In this document: one piece after another, positions 16,375-25,759 of the stretch | Numbering within the stretch: the first letter of the stretch is position 1 | Layout: every line of letters starts with the position of its first letter | NCBI RefSeq assembly: GCF_002920915.1 | Contig: NZ_PQVF01000018.1 | Location: 1-62,595, forward strand | Reading direction: 5' to 3' | Source: Solitalea longa | Lineage (GTDB): Bacteria; Bacteroidota; Bacteroidia; Sphingobacteriales; Sphingobacteriaceae | DNA: 62,595 bases | The notes under the pieces: generated by a model | Databases searched by the model: none | Told to the model about the DNA's origin: nothing | Seen by the model: only the letters and a program-made list of their open reading frames with translations | Program-made: the position numbers and the translations under genes

Positions 16375-17706
16375 TTACTTAATAACTGAATATTCTGGTT
16401 GGATAACTTGTCGGCCAATGCTGTTATAGTAAAAGCCCAGTTCCTGCATTCGATCTAAATTATAAAGATTGCGGCCGTCAAAAATTGCTTTGTTGCTCAG
16501 CTTTGCGGCCATCTGCTCAAAATCAGGATTACGGAAATTTTTCCATTCAGTAACGATTACCAATGCATCGGCATTTTCCAGGCATTCATACTGATTTTTA
16601 GCATAGCCGATTTTATCACCTAGCTGCTTTTGCGTATTTTCCATTGCCACAGGATCATATGCTACGATCTCCACACCCTCTTTCAGCAATTCTTCAATAA
16701 GGTATAATGCCGGAGCTTCACGCAAATCATCCGTTTCCGGTTTAAAGGCCAAACCCCAAAAGGCCATTTTTTTACCTTTTAGATTAGCGCCAAAGTAGTT
16801 AATGATTTTATCTAAAAACTTTTCGCGTTGAGCATAATTCGTTTTCATTACAGCATCAACAATGCGAAAATCGCCACCAATTTCAGTTGCTGTTTTTGCC
16901 AAAGCCTGAACATCTTTAGGGAAACAACTCCCACCATATCCAATACCTGCATACAAAAACTGTTTACCGATCCGATCATCCATGCCTATTCCTCGGCGAA
17001 TTTGCTCAACATTTGCTCCCAGGATCTCGCATAAGCCAGCCATTTCATTCATAAACGAAATTTTAGTAGCTAAAAATGCGTTGGCAGCATACTTTGTTAA
17101 TTCGGCACTGCGCTCATCCATAAAAATCAAGCGCTCGCCTTGACGCATGTATGGGTCATAGAGTTCAGCAAATATTTTTTTCACCTTTTCAGATCGCGTT
17201 CCTACAATGATGCGGTTAGGCTTCATGAAATCGTTTACCGCAACACCTTCCCGCAAGAACTCAGGGTTTGATACCACATCAAATTCATGCTTCGAATGAG
17301 CGGCTACCATCTCACGAACCTTATCGGCTGTTCCAACAGGAACGGTACTTTTATTAACGATGATTTTATAATCGTTCATCACCTTGCCAATAGATTCGGC
17401 AGTATTTAACACATAAGAAAGATCTGCGGAGCCATCTTCACTTGGCGGCGTTGGAAGTGCCAATATAATGATCAGTGATTCATTAACCGCTTCAGTAAGA
17501 TTTGTTGTAAATGATAATGTCCCGTTATTGATATTACGTTTAAACAAACTTTCAAGGTCAGGCTCATAAAATGGAACAATGCTTTGCTGCATTTTTGCCA
17601 CCTTGGCGGCATCAATATCCACACAAATTACATTATTACCGGTCTCTGCGAGGCAGGTTCCGGTTACTAAACCTACATAGCCGGTTCCTATAACTGCGAT
17701 CTTCAT
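16375..17706 (-). CDS. ugd: UDP-glucose 6-dehydrogenase
   Basis: A 443-residue enzyme with the three UDPGDH domains. The N-terminal Rossmann motif is IAVIGTGYVGLVTG. The central domain carries STVPVGTADKV, NPEFLREG and the catalytic-Cys motif GYGGSCFPKDVQAL. The C-terminal domain includes FWGLAFKPETDDLREAP. It makes UDP-glucuronate, a precursor of acidic exopolysaccharide or capsule. It is the first gene of the nucleotide-sugar operon. A -7-like TAATTTTG on the minus strand (17869-17862) is a possible distant promoter. Confidence 0.96.
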   Translation of the reverse strand: MKIAVIGTGYVGLVTGTCLAETGNNVICVDIDAAKVAKMQQSIVPFYEPDLESLFKRNINNGTLSFTTNLTEAVNESLIIILALPTPPSEDGSADLSYVLNTAESIGKVMNDYKIIVNKSTVPVGTADKVREMVAAHSKHEFDVVSNPEFLREGVAVNDFMKPNRIIVGTRSEKVKKIFAELYDPYMRQGERLIFMDERSAELTKYAANAFLATKISFMNEMAGLCEILGANVEQIRRGIGMDDRIGKQFLYAGIGYGGSCFPKDVQALAKTATEIGGDFRIVDAVMKTNYAQREKFLDKIINYFGANLKGKKMAFWGLAFKPETDDLREAPALYLIEELLKEGVEIVAYDPVAMENTQKQLGDKIGYAKNQYECLENADALVIVTEWKNFRNPDFEQMAAKLSNKAIFDGRNLYNLDRMQELGFYYNSIGRQVIQPEYSVIK

Positions 17707-18126
17707 TCAATTGAGGTTTTTGCTGCGGTTAAAATTGGTTGCGAATATACTTAAATATCTTTTATACCTTGCTTTAAGGCCTTTACTAGGGATTAAATTA
17801 AACTTACTATTCAGGTTTCTGAATGGGTTTTGTTTATACTATTCAACGTTTAATTTGGAAACAAAATTATTTATTGCCCCAAATAAGCGGCATTAATCGA
17901 ATCAAACACTACGACAATGTATTAAAGTCTTCCCTTCAGAATAGCCACACGGCCTCTTTGAATTCCTTATTCTGAAGATTAAATCAACAAGCTTAGTAAA
18001 AGAGAAATCATTGCCACTGGCATTATTTTCAAAGCTTTAGGTCTTTGAAAACTTTTATTTTTCTATATATTAGCCATCTTACAATACTTCTGGGAAATTT
18101 AATTAACTTTTTTGCAAGCGCGGCGG
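17707..18126. other. intergenic region between the divergent ugd operon and hybrid kinase
   Basis: About 420 bp of A+T-rich DNA with no supportable gene. It holds a minus-strand -7-like box (TAATTTTG, 17869-17862) that could serve ugd; no -33 partner is obvious. I see no convincing promoter box for the kinase and no structured RNA. Confidence 0.5.
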
Positions 18127-21100
18127 ATGGAACAAAACTCTACGAATTCAAAAGTCCAGTTTATCAATTTTGCAAGGCTGGCAGCAATAGCCTCTATCAT
18201 CATATCAGTATTAGCCTTAATTGGATGGTATACTAATATTCCAGTTTTAACATCTGTATTTGCAGATTACGCTGCCATGAAACCTGCAACAGCTGTTTCT
18301 TTGACTATTTTAGGTGTTATTCTATTAATTTTATCATCAAGTCAGCCATATTCACTATGGCAATATATTATAATAGGCCTAGGACTGATTACCGTTGGGG
18401 TAATTGTATCTTACACGCTGGTAATGTATTATAACAGCAAGCTTTATATTGCTGATTATTTGCTAAGCACCAGCACAACATTATCCGGTTCAGCAATAAA
18501 ATTGATGTCTCCTGCTGGGCTTACCTGCCTGATGCTCTTCCTATGTGCCGTTCCATTAATGTTCACACGAAAGTTTTCGGCAGCTGTTCAAACACTGCTT
18601 TCAATTATAATAATTCTTGGGAGCACCCGTTTACTTGGATTTGTTTTTCAGTTTAACAGTTTTTTAAAACTGTTTTTTTTCGCTCCAATGGCGTTAAACA
18701 CGTCTGTATTGTATACTTTATTAGGATTTGGTTATTTATTTGTTCATCCCGATAAAGGATTTGTAAGGATATTATCATCCGAACTTCAAGGCGGCAAAAT
18801 TGCCCGTCGATTGGTTCCCAATGCTGTTCTTATTCCTATCTTTTTGCTTTTACTACGCTTTGCAAGTAACTTTTACAATTTTCTGCCATATGGTATCAGT
18901 ATCATTATCATTACTATTTCGGTAATTATCCTGTCGGTGGCGGCAATTATTATGGCGGCGAACCGGCTAAACCAAATTGATTCGATCCGAAACGACCAGG
19001 AAACAGGCCTTAAAAAGAGTGAGGAGTTTTTGCGTATTTCGCAAAGCATTGCTCACCTGGGAAGCTGGGAATACGATCTTGAACAAAATAAGATCCTTTG
19101 GTCGGAGGAAACATATAAGATATTTGAACTTCTGCCTACTTCCGATATCGACAGTTATTTTCCGATTAAGAGAAATACCGGTGAAAGCAACGAACAGCTG
19201 ATCAATGCATCAGTAGAGTCGATAAATACCGGTTTGCCGTTTGACATTGAACTGGAGTTTTATACCGCCCAAAACCACAAAATAACCACACGTATTTCAG
19301 GTCAGCCCGAATATAAAAACGGAAGAGTATATAAGCTGTCGGGCATTATTCAAGACATTACTGAGAAAAAACGGTTAGAATCGAAATTACAACAAAAAGA
19401 GGCTGATCTTACCGCTTTGCTTGAGAATACAGATGCGCTGGTATGGTCTATTGACAGAGATTATCGATTCATTACTTCCAATCTTAAGTACCTTAAGCAT
19501 TTCCAGAAAACACATCATTTCACACCTTTAAAAGGTTATAACTTACTCACCCATTTATCGCGAAGCATTTATTATCACAAATGGAAAGATCTGTATGACA
19601 AGGCACTCAGCGGAGTTTATTTTTCGGAAGAATTAGCCATGGAATTTAATGGCCAAAAGCAATATTTCCAATATGCTTTTACGCCCATTATTTCGAACAA
19701 TGAGGTTGAAGGTGTAACCATCTACGGAATTGAGACTACACAACAAAAAATAAACGAGCAACGCATTGATGAAATGGCACAACTCCAAAAAGCCATTTTA
19801 GATAATACCGGATACGCTGTAATTGTAACAGACGAACGGCACAATGTTAAAATCTTTAATAAATCGGCAGAACGGATCTTAGGTTACCGGGCTGAGGAGA
19901 TGTTGGACCAAAAAACCTGCAATAATATACTCACCCTTCCGATGGAACGGATTGATTTCGCGGAGCGTTTTTCTAAAGAACTCGGCTTTGAGGTTCCGTT
20001 GGAGGATGCCTTTACTATTAAGGCAAAACTGGATATGCCTTGTGAACTGGAGTGTAATTTCATGCATAAAAACGGCCAATTACTGCCAGTTACGTTAAAC
20101 ATTAGTGCCATTCACGATAACTTCGGAGAGCTGATCGGTTACATTTGCTTTGCCAATGACATTACCGAACAACGAAGAATTGCTCAAACCATTAAGCAGA
20201 ATGAGTCGAACCTGATGGCTTTAATTGAGAATATTGATGAACCTATCTGGTCAATCAATACCTCACACAAACTGATTACTGCCAATAATGCGTTTAGAAA
20301 ACGACTGAAAGAAATCTATGGTGTTGACATGAGCCAGGATCGCTCTGTGCGTGCCGACTTTAGCGTACAGGATTATGAGTTCTGGGGAACACTTTATCAG
20401 CGAGCCTTTAACGGAGAGCGTTTTACACAACAAAACGAATTTGATGGAGAGAGTAAAAAAGTTTTTTATGAAACCTCTTTCAACCCCATTTATAACGAAC
20501 ATCATGAAGTAATTGGAGCGGCAATGTTTGGTAAAAACATTACGCACATTAAAAAGTTCGAGAAAGAACTTATCGAAGCTAAAGTTAAAGCAGAACACGC
20601 TGCGGCAATAAAATCACAGTTTCTTTCAACAATGAGTCATGAGATACGAACACCTTTGAATGCTGTAATTGGCATGACGCACTTGTTGTTAGAAGAAAAC
20701 ACGCAAGATGCACAGCTTGAAAAACTGGAAACACTTCGTTTCTCTTCCGAAAATCTCCTTGCTATCATCAATGATATCCTCGATTATAATAAAATAGAAT
20801 CAAGCGTTATCGATTTTGAGAACATTCCATATAACCTGGAAGACCTGCTCGATCATATATACAACTCTTTCCTTTACCAGTCGGATTTGAAAGGTATTAA
20901 CCTTGAAATGGAAATAGTTGACACTTTCCACAAATTGGTGATTGGCGACCCTTCGCGACTGTCCCAGATTTTAAGTAACCTTATCGGCAATGCTATAAAA
21001 TTTACTGAAGCAGGGGGCGTAACTATTAAAGTAAAGCAATTGCAGTGTGAAGACGATTGTGCTGACCTGTACTTTGAAATTTCAGACACGGGTATTGGAA

Positions 21101-22161
21101 TAGCACCTGATAAACTTGATATCATTTTTGAGCATTTTACACAGGCCAGTTCAGAAACTACCCGTAAGTTTGGCGGTACCGGCTTAGGTTTGGCCATCAC
21201 CAAGCGTTTGCTAAAATTAATGAACAGCGAGATCTATGTTAAAAGTGAAAAGGACAAAGGTTCCACATTCCATTTCACCCTTCGTCAGAAAAAATATAAA
21301 GGAAAATCGATTTCCAATATCGGCAACTCAGAGTCGGTTGGTAAGCCTTCATTGGCAGGAATGAAAATTTTGGTGGTTGAAGACAACTCGACCAATCGAA
21401 TTGTAATAGAGAAGTTTTTATTGAAATGGAATGCCGAGGTATATTTTGCTAACAATGGCCGTAAGGCAATAGAAATGGTTCAGGTTGTAAACTTTGATAT
21501 TGTTTTAATGGACCTTTTAATGCCTGAGATGGATGGTTACCAGGCAACCCAAAAGATTCGTTCTTTTGATGGAGAAAAATATAAATCATTGCCAATCATT
21601 GCACTTTCAGCAGCAGCCTTAGTAGAAGTGCGAGATAGGGTTTATAATGTTGGAATGAATGCGTATCTTACTAAACCTTTTGATCCGCATGATTTGTATT
21701 TAACCATTGTGAAATGCTTAAATCACAGTCATACGTTTACAGATATCCAAATTCAACCGGAAACCATGAATAAAGAAGTGGTAGACTTTTCGAAGATTTT
21801 AGAGATAACTGAAGACAATCCTGACTTCTTAAGAGAATTCCTTGAAATTGCCATTGATTCAGTTAACGAACTAACAGGTAATTATGAAACGTTTTTACGA
21901 AGGAATGATTTGTCTGGCATCCGTGAAACAAACCATAAACACACTCCACTAATGGAAATGATGAATCTTTCTCCATTTAAACGTGGATTTGAAGAAGCAA
22001 AAGCAATGCTAATGGCTGATAATCGTGATCAGCAGCAAATTGAATCTCTTATAAAAAAGATGAAAGAGTTTGGCGCCCTGGTTATCGCTGAGATGAAAAA
22101 TCGCTTGATTGATCTGAACAAACAGATAAACGCCAGTACCGAAGATACAGCAGAAGTGTAA
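18127..22161 (+). CDS. orphan hybrid sensor histidine kinase (membrane domain, four PAS-like, HisKA, HATPase, REC, HPt-like)
   Basis: A 1344-residue protein. Residues about 10-285 form a polytopic membrane sensor of roughly eight helices. Four PAS-like domains follow; clear starts are EEFLRISQSIAHLGSWEYD, DLTALLENTDALVWSID, AILDNTGYAVIVTDE and LMALIENIDEPIWSIN. HisKA has MSHEIRTPLNAVIG with the phospho-acceptor His about 838. HATPase_c has NLIGNAIKFTE, SDTGIGIAP and GGTGLGLAI. REC carries VVEDNSTN and the acceptor Asp about 1129 in LMDLLMPEMDGYQ, then KPFDP. The C-terminus looks like an HPt domain (NHKHTPLMEMM) but its core motif is degenerate. Start at ATG 18127; a TTG 15 nt upstream is less likely. 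No separate response regulator is adjacent. Confidence 0.92.
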   Translation: MEQNSTNSKVQFINFARLAAIASIIISVLALIGWYTNIPVLTSVFADYAAMKPATAVSLTILGVILLILSSSQPYSLWQYIIIGLGLITVGVIVSYTLVMYYNSKLYIADYLLSTSTTLSGSAIKLMSPAGLTCLMLFLCAVPLMFTRKFSAAVQTLLSIIIILGSTRLLGFVFQFNSFLKLFFFAPMALNTSVLYTLLGFGYLFVHPDKGFVRILSSELQGGKIARRLVPNAVLIPIFLLLLRFASNFYNFLPYGISIIIITISVIILSVAAIIMAANRLNQIDSIRNDQETGLKKSEEFLRISQSIAHLGSWEYDLEQNKILWSEETYKIFELLPTSDIDSYFPIKRNTGESNEQLINASVESINTGLPFDIELEFYTAQNHKITTRISGQPEYKNGRVYKLSGIIQDITEKKRLESKLQQKEADLTALLENTDALVWSIDRDYRFITSNLKYLKHFQKTHHFTPLKGYNLLTHLSRSIYYHKWKDLYDKALSGVYFSEELAMEFNGQKQYFQYAFTPIISNNEVEGVTIYGIETTQQKINEQRIDEMAQLQKAILDNTGYAVIVTDERHNVKIFNKSAERILGYRAEEMLDQKTCNNILTLPMERIDFAERFSKELGFEVPLEDAFTIKAKLDMPCELECNFMHKNGQLLPVTLNISAIHDNFGELIGYICFANDITEQRRIAQTIKQNESNLMALIENIDEPIWSINTSHKLITANNAFRKRLKEIYGVDMSQDRSVRADFSVQDYEFWGTLYQRAFNGERFTQQNEFDGESKKVFYETSFNPIYNEHHEVIGAAMFGKNITHIKKFEKELIEAKVKAEHAAAIKSQFLSTMSHEIRTPLNAVIGMTHLLLEENTQDAQLEKLETLRFSSENLLAIINDILDYNKIESSVIDFENIPYNLEDLLDHIYNSFLYQSDLKGINLEMEIVDTFHKLVIGDPSRLSQILSNLIGNAIKFTEAGGVTIKVKQLQCEDDCADLYFEISDTGIGIAPDKLDIIFEHFTQASSETTRKFGGTGLGLAITKRLLKLMNSEIYVKSEKDKGSTFHFTLRQKKYKGKSISNIGNSESVGKPSLAGMKILVVEDNSTNRIVIEKFLLKWNAEVYFANNGRKAIEMVQVVNFDIVLMDLLMPEMDGYQATQKIRSFDGEKYKSLPIIALSAAALVEVRDRVYNVGMNAYLTKPFDPHDLYLTIVKCLNHSHTFTDIQIQPETMNKEVVDFSKILEITEDNPDFLREFLEIAIDSVNELTGNYETFLRRNDLSGIRETNHKHTPLMEMMNLSPFKRGFEEAKAMLMADNRDQQQIESLIKKMKEFGALVIAEMKNRLIDLNKQINASTEDTAEV

Positions 22162-22190
22162 GCCTTATTTTAAAGGCTTGCACTTTTTTA
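22154..22190 (+). terminator. intrinsic terminator of the hybrid kinase gene
   Basis: AAGTGTAAGCCT / AGGCTTGCACTT (22154-22165, 22174-22185) pairs at 11 of 12 positions and is followed by TTTTATT. The stop codon is inside the stem. Confidence 0.7.
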
Positions 22191-22207
22191 TTGGATGAAA
22201 AATCCGG

Positions 22208-23224
22208 CTAATTTCGGGCAATATCTTCCAATGCATCAATCCACCTTGGATGCTCATTCAACCCTTCAACCAGTTGAACTTTCTCGCCTCCTAAATGTTT
22301 GAATTCTTCATCATACTCTACACCTATTTCAAAGGTGGTTTCTAAACAGTCGGCCACAAATGCCGGACAAAATACCAGCAATTTCTTTTTACCTTCTTTG
22401 GCTAACCGGGCAATTACTTCACTCGTATAAGGCTCAACCCAAGGATCTTTTCCAAGTCGGGATTGAAAGCAGATTGAATATTTTTCTTGAGGGATATTTA
22501 ATTTTTGAGCGATGGAACGTGCCGTTAAATGCGATTGGGCACTATAACAATATTGATTATTGATATTAATTTTAGCACAACAGTTTTCGACCTGCTGGCA
22601 ATGACAGCCACTCGGATCGGCTTTCATTAATTGGCGCTTTGGCAGGCCATGGAAACTAAACAACACATGATCATAAGCAGCAAGGTCATATTTGTTGCCT
22701 AACTGAGCAAAGGCGTCGATCATGATTGGATGATCAGGAAAACTGTTCACAAATTGAATGTTGGGTATAATTTGCCAGTTTTTAACCAATGCCATTACCA
22801 TGTCATGAACTGAACCTGTGGTAGCTGAAGCATACTGAGGAAACAAGGGGATCACTTTAATGTCAAAGATCTTTGCTTTTCTGAATCGTTCAAGCACCTT
22901 TTCAATATTGGGGTTTTGATAACGCATTGCGTATTCCACCATATAGTCATCGCCCAAACGTTCTGCCAACAGCTCTTTCTGTCTTACTGTATAATGCATC
23001 AAAGGAGAACCGTTTTCGGTCCATATTTTCTGATAAGTTGCCGCCGATTTAGGTGAACGCGTAGGTAAAATAATTCCTTTAACAAGAAAGAACCGGCCTA
23101 GCGGATTTAAATCGATCACTCTGGGATCAGATAAAAATTCATCTAAATATTTTCGTACGTCAGCCGTTGATGGACTATCAGGTGTTCCCAGGTTTATTAA
23201 CAGTATCCCTTTTTTACTTTTCAT
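22208..23224 (-). CDS. hemH: ferrochelatase
   Basis: A 338-residue enzyme inserting iron into protoporphyrin IX, the last step of haem synthesis. It has ILLINLGTPDSPS at the N-terminus, the catalytic His in LFSFHGLPKR (about residue 190) and the Glu in DCLETTFEIGVE (about 295). Between them is a Cys-rich segment, GCHCQQVENCCAK followed by QYCY (about residues 203-225). From memory, this resembles the internal cysteine segment of one class of [2Fe-2S] ferrochelatases. It is cytosolic or peripheral to the membrane. It is probably monocistronic: a strong terminator separates it from the upstream TonB receptor gene. Confidence 0.96.
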   Translation of the reverse strand: MKSKKGILLINLGTPDSPSTADVRKYLDEFLSDPRVIDLNPLGRFFLVKGIILPTRSPKSAATYQKIWTENGSPLMHYTVRQKELLAERLGDDYMVEYAMRYQNPNIEKVLERFRKAKIFDIKVIPLFPQYASATTGSVHDMVMALVKNWQIIPNIQFVNSFPDHPIMIDAFAQLGNKYDLAAYDHVLFSFHGLPKRQLMKADPSGCHCQQVENCCAKININNQYCYSAQSHLTARSIAQKLNIPQEKYSICFQSRLGKDPWVEPYTSEVIARLAKEGKKKLLVFCPAFVADCLETTFEIGVEYDEEFKHLGGEKVQLVEGLNEHPRWIDALEDIARN

Positions 23225-23231
23225 CAGCTCT

Positions 23232-23263
23232 AAAAAAAATGGCCCTTGCTTTTACAAGGGCCA
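23232..23263 (-). terminator. intrinsic terminator of the TonB receptor gene
   Basis: On the minus strand TGGCCCTTG / CAAGGGCCA (23263-23255, 23248-23240) with a 6-nt loop, followed by eight T residues. Confidence 0.9.
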
Positions 23264-23286
23264 AAAGTAATTAATATTTCAGCTTT

Positions 23287-25665
23287 TTAAAGTTCAATAA
23301 TCACACCGAAAGTTGGAACGATGCTTCCCGATTCACTGTTCATCGTTTTCATTTGCCAGCGAGTAGGATCATTTGGATCGGTAATTGGCAAACCGTTAGC
23401 ATCTTTAGCAACATCAAGGTAAGGAGCTCCATTGTACACGAAGTTGGTAATATTCTGAATATCCATGTAAAAATTGAGGTTCCATTTTTTAAACGGATAC
23501 TTCTTATCAAGCCTCAGGTCTAGTTGATAGAAATTACCTAAGCGAAGTGTATTCAACTGATCATAATCATAGGTTCCGGAAGGGTGAATAAACCAGTTTG
23601 ATTTTTCTGCTGAAAAGGCCACATCAAAAGGTGTGTATGGCGCTCCTCCGGAAAATCTGAATTTCGCACCCAGTTCCCAATTACGCTTAAACATTTTTCC
23701 AGCGGTTAATGAAAGAATATAACGGCTGTCCCAAGCCGATGGCACATAGTTATCATGTTTATCTTTAAACTCACTTCGCACTAAGGTCAGGGCTACAATT
23801 CCGTAAAATCCTTTATTTAAGCGCTGTTGAGCCATAAACTCCAAACCATATGAGCGGCCGCCTTTTAGCCTAACCACCTGCTCATTTCCAACTACACCAA
23901 AATCTCCACCTTGGTTAGCAATATTAAGTGTATCGCCCTGATATTCAATTGTAGGATAGTCATAATACTTCTTATAAAATCCTTCGAGAGAGAATTTAAG
24001 ATTGGAACTGGTATTATAATCAAGCCCTAAAACAGTGTGGAAATTGGAAATATATTTAATCTCTTTTTTATTCGAAAACTCCCCTTCTGCATTACGATAA
24101 CCCATCATGGTATAGGTGGGCAATTGGTAATACAAACCGGTGTTAAAGTTGATACTCAAGCCCGAAGTTAAATTATAAGAAGCTGAAAAGCGTGGAGAAA
24201 GCTGTTTAAGGGGATTACTCATTAATGAGGAATAATCGCTTCCATCAGACCTTACGCCTACTGAAAGCATCAGGTTTTCATCAAAAAACCCTTTACTAAG
24301 TTGTCCATAAAAGCCATATTTTAGAATATTTAGTTCAGAAGTATAGTTTACCGTTTCGCTATAAGGAGTCAGGTAATAAGTATCAGTTGAATAACCGCCA
24401 GTTTCAACATTGGCTCCGTACGAAACTTTCCACAGCCCATATTTATCAGAGTTTTCAACCCTTAACTTATTCTCCATTTCTTTTGATGTATAATCGATTT
24501 TCTTGGGCAGATCCTCGTTATTATCAAAATGTTTAATAGCCACATTTTTCAGATAGTTTCTGCTTAAAGCTATGGTTGTAAAGCCTTTTGCTCTAAAGTG
24601 CTTATAAGCCGTTCCAATTGTGTAATTATCCTGATGATTGGTGGCCATGTTTTGCAATAGATATTGCTTGCTTTCAGAATTATTCGCTTTCTCATTTAGG
24701 TTAAGGCGATCAATTGCCCCAAGACCAATAAATGAAATCTCATTTTTTGCATCAATCTTCGTTTTAATCTTAAACTGCATATCGTTATAGGTAGGCAGAA
24801 AAGGAAGATCGAGCGCTTTAAATAAAAGCTGCAAATAAGAACGACGAATGGAGGCCAGATAAGTTGTGTTCTTAGAAATTGGGCCTTCGGCAGAAATTGC
24901 TAAATCGGTGGCTCCAACAGTAAATGAACCAGCATTTCGGTCAGAACGTCCGTCTTTTTGTTTAAACTGAAATACAGAACTTAAGGCATTGCCTCTGCTT
25001 GCCGGAAAGGCTCCTGAATAGAAATCTACCTGATTGATAAAATCAACATTGATCAACCCCACCGGACCACCGGATGAGCCCTGGGTGGTAAAATGGTTGA
25101 GGTTAGGGATCTCAATATCATCTAAATAATATCGGTTTTCATTAGGTGCTCCACCTCTTATAATAATATCATTTCTAAAGCTTACCGGCTGACCTACTCC
25201 TGGCAACGATTGCAACACTTTTGAAATATCACGGTTTCCTCCCGGATTTCGTTTAATTTCGGCAACACCGATAGCACGCAATGAAAGTGGTGTTTCCTCG
25301 GGTTTATAAGAGTTAGATCGCACTTCAACTTCTACTAAATTTTTGGCGTCAGATTCGAGTACAATGTTTACCAAGGCAACGCGTGCATTTGTAACCTGCA
25401 CTTCCATCTCGGTTTTAGGTTTATATCCTAAGAAAGAAAAAGAAAGATTGTAAAGCCCCGGAGCTAAATTTGAGATTGAAAAGCGACCTAAGCTGTCGGT
25501 AACTGCAGCTTTATTTAATTTTTGAATACTAACCGTAACACCAGCTAGCGGCTCATTGGTGTATTCATCATTTACGGTTCCTTTAATGGTCCCATTTTGG
25601 GCAAAAACTCCTGAAGATAGTATCAGAAACAGGAGCAAAAAATAGAAATGTTTAAAATAGTTCAT
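23287..25665 (-). CDS. TonB-dependent outer-membrane receptor with CarboxypepD_reg-like domain
   Basis: A 792-residue protein. A signal peptide (1-22, ending GVFAQ) precedes a carboxypeptidase-regulatory-like beta-sandwich (about 25-110: GTIKGTVNDEYTNEPLAGVTV, GRFSISNLAPGLY, FLGYKP). A plug domain follows (ISKVLQSLPGVGQPV, DIIIRGGAPNENRYYLDDIEIP) and then a beta-barrel whose last strand ends PTFGVIIEL. It resembles the general TonB receptors of Bacteroidota, not a SusC, and no SusD partner is present. The substrate is unknown. The proximity to hemH could suggest iron or haem, but a terminator separates them and this is weak. A hairpin covers the start codon. Confidence 0.9.
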   Translation of the reverse strand: MNYFKHFYFLLLFLILSSGVFAQNGTIKGTVNDEYTNEPLAGVTVSIQKLNKAAVTDSLGRFSISNLAPGLYNLSFSFLGYKPKTEMEVQVTNARVALVNIVLESDAKNLVEVEVRSNSYKPEETPLSLRAIGVAEIKRNPGGNRDISKVLQSLPGVGQPVSFRNDIIIRGGAPNENRYYLDDIEIPNLNHFTTQGSSGGPVGLINVDFINQVDFYSGAFPASRGNALSSVFQFKQKDGRSDRNAGSFTVGATDLAISAEGPISKNTTYLASIRRSYLQLLFKALDLPFLPTYNDMQFKIKTKIDAKNEISFIGLGAIDRLNLNEKANNSESKQYLLQNMATNHQDNYTIGTAYKHFRAKGFTTIALSRNYLKNVAIKHFDNNEDLPKKIDYTSKEMENKLRVENSDKYGLWKVSYGANVETGGYSTDTYYLTPYSETVNYTSELNILKYGFYGQLSKGFFDENLMLSVGVRSDGSDYSSLMSNPLKQLSPRFSASYNLTSGLSINFNTGLYYQLPTYTMMGYRNAEGEFSNKKEIKYISNFHTVLGLDYNTSSNLKFSLEGFYKKYYDYPTIEYQGDTLNIANQGGDFGVVGNEQVVRLKGGRSYGLEFMAQQRLNKGFYGIVALTLVRSEFKDKHDNYVPSAWDSRYILSLTAGKMFKRNWELGAKFRFSGGAPYTPFDVAFSAEKSNWFIHPSGTYDYDQLNTLRLGNFYQLDLRLDKKYPFKKWNLNFYMDIQNITNFVYNGAPYLDVAKDANGLPITDPNDPTRWQMKTMNSESGSIVPTFGVIIEL

Positions 25666-25689
25666 AGTTCACGCAAAAGTGCGAACTAT
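25664..25689 (-). promoter_or_regulatory. hairpin enclosing the TonB receptor start codon
   Basis: On the minus strand ATAGTTCGC pairs with GCG-T-GAACTAT, with one bulged base and a 6-nt loop. The last two stem bases are the AT of the ATG start codon. If it forms in the mRNA it would mask initiation, so a translational control element is possible. Confidence 0.35.
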
Positions 25690-25759
25690 TGTATACTAAA
25701 GCAAAATTGTATCCGGCTAATATTCAGCTACTGAGGTAAAATTAAGCTTACATTCATTT

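Noticed and set aside
18112-18126. TTG at 18112 as the hybrid kinase start
   Set aside because: An ATG only 15 nt downstream precedes the first membrane helix, and the extra residues (QARR) add nothing conserved.
20874-21203. Minus-strand open frame of 109 codons inside the hybrid kinase gene
   Set aside because: Antisense to the HATPase motifs; composition bias of the sense frame explains it.
22208-25665. hemH and TonB receptor as a haem-uptake operon
   Set aside because: A strong terminator with eight T residues separates them, and the receptor has no haem-receptor motif I can point to.
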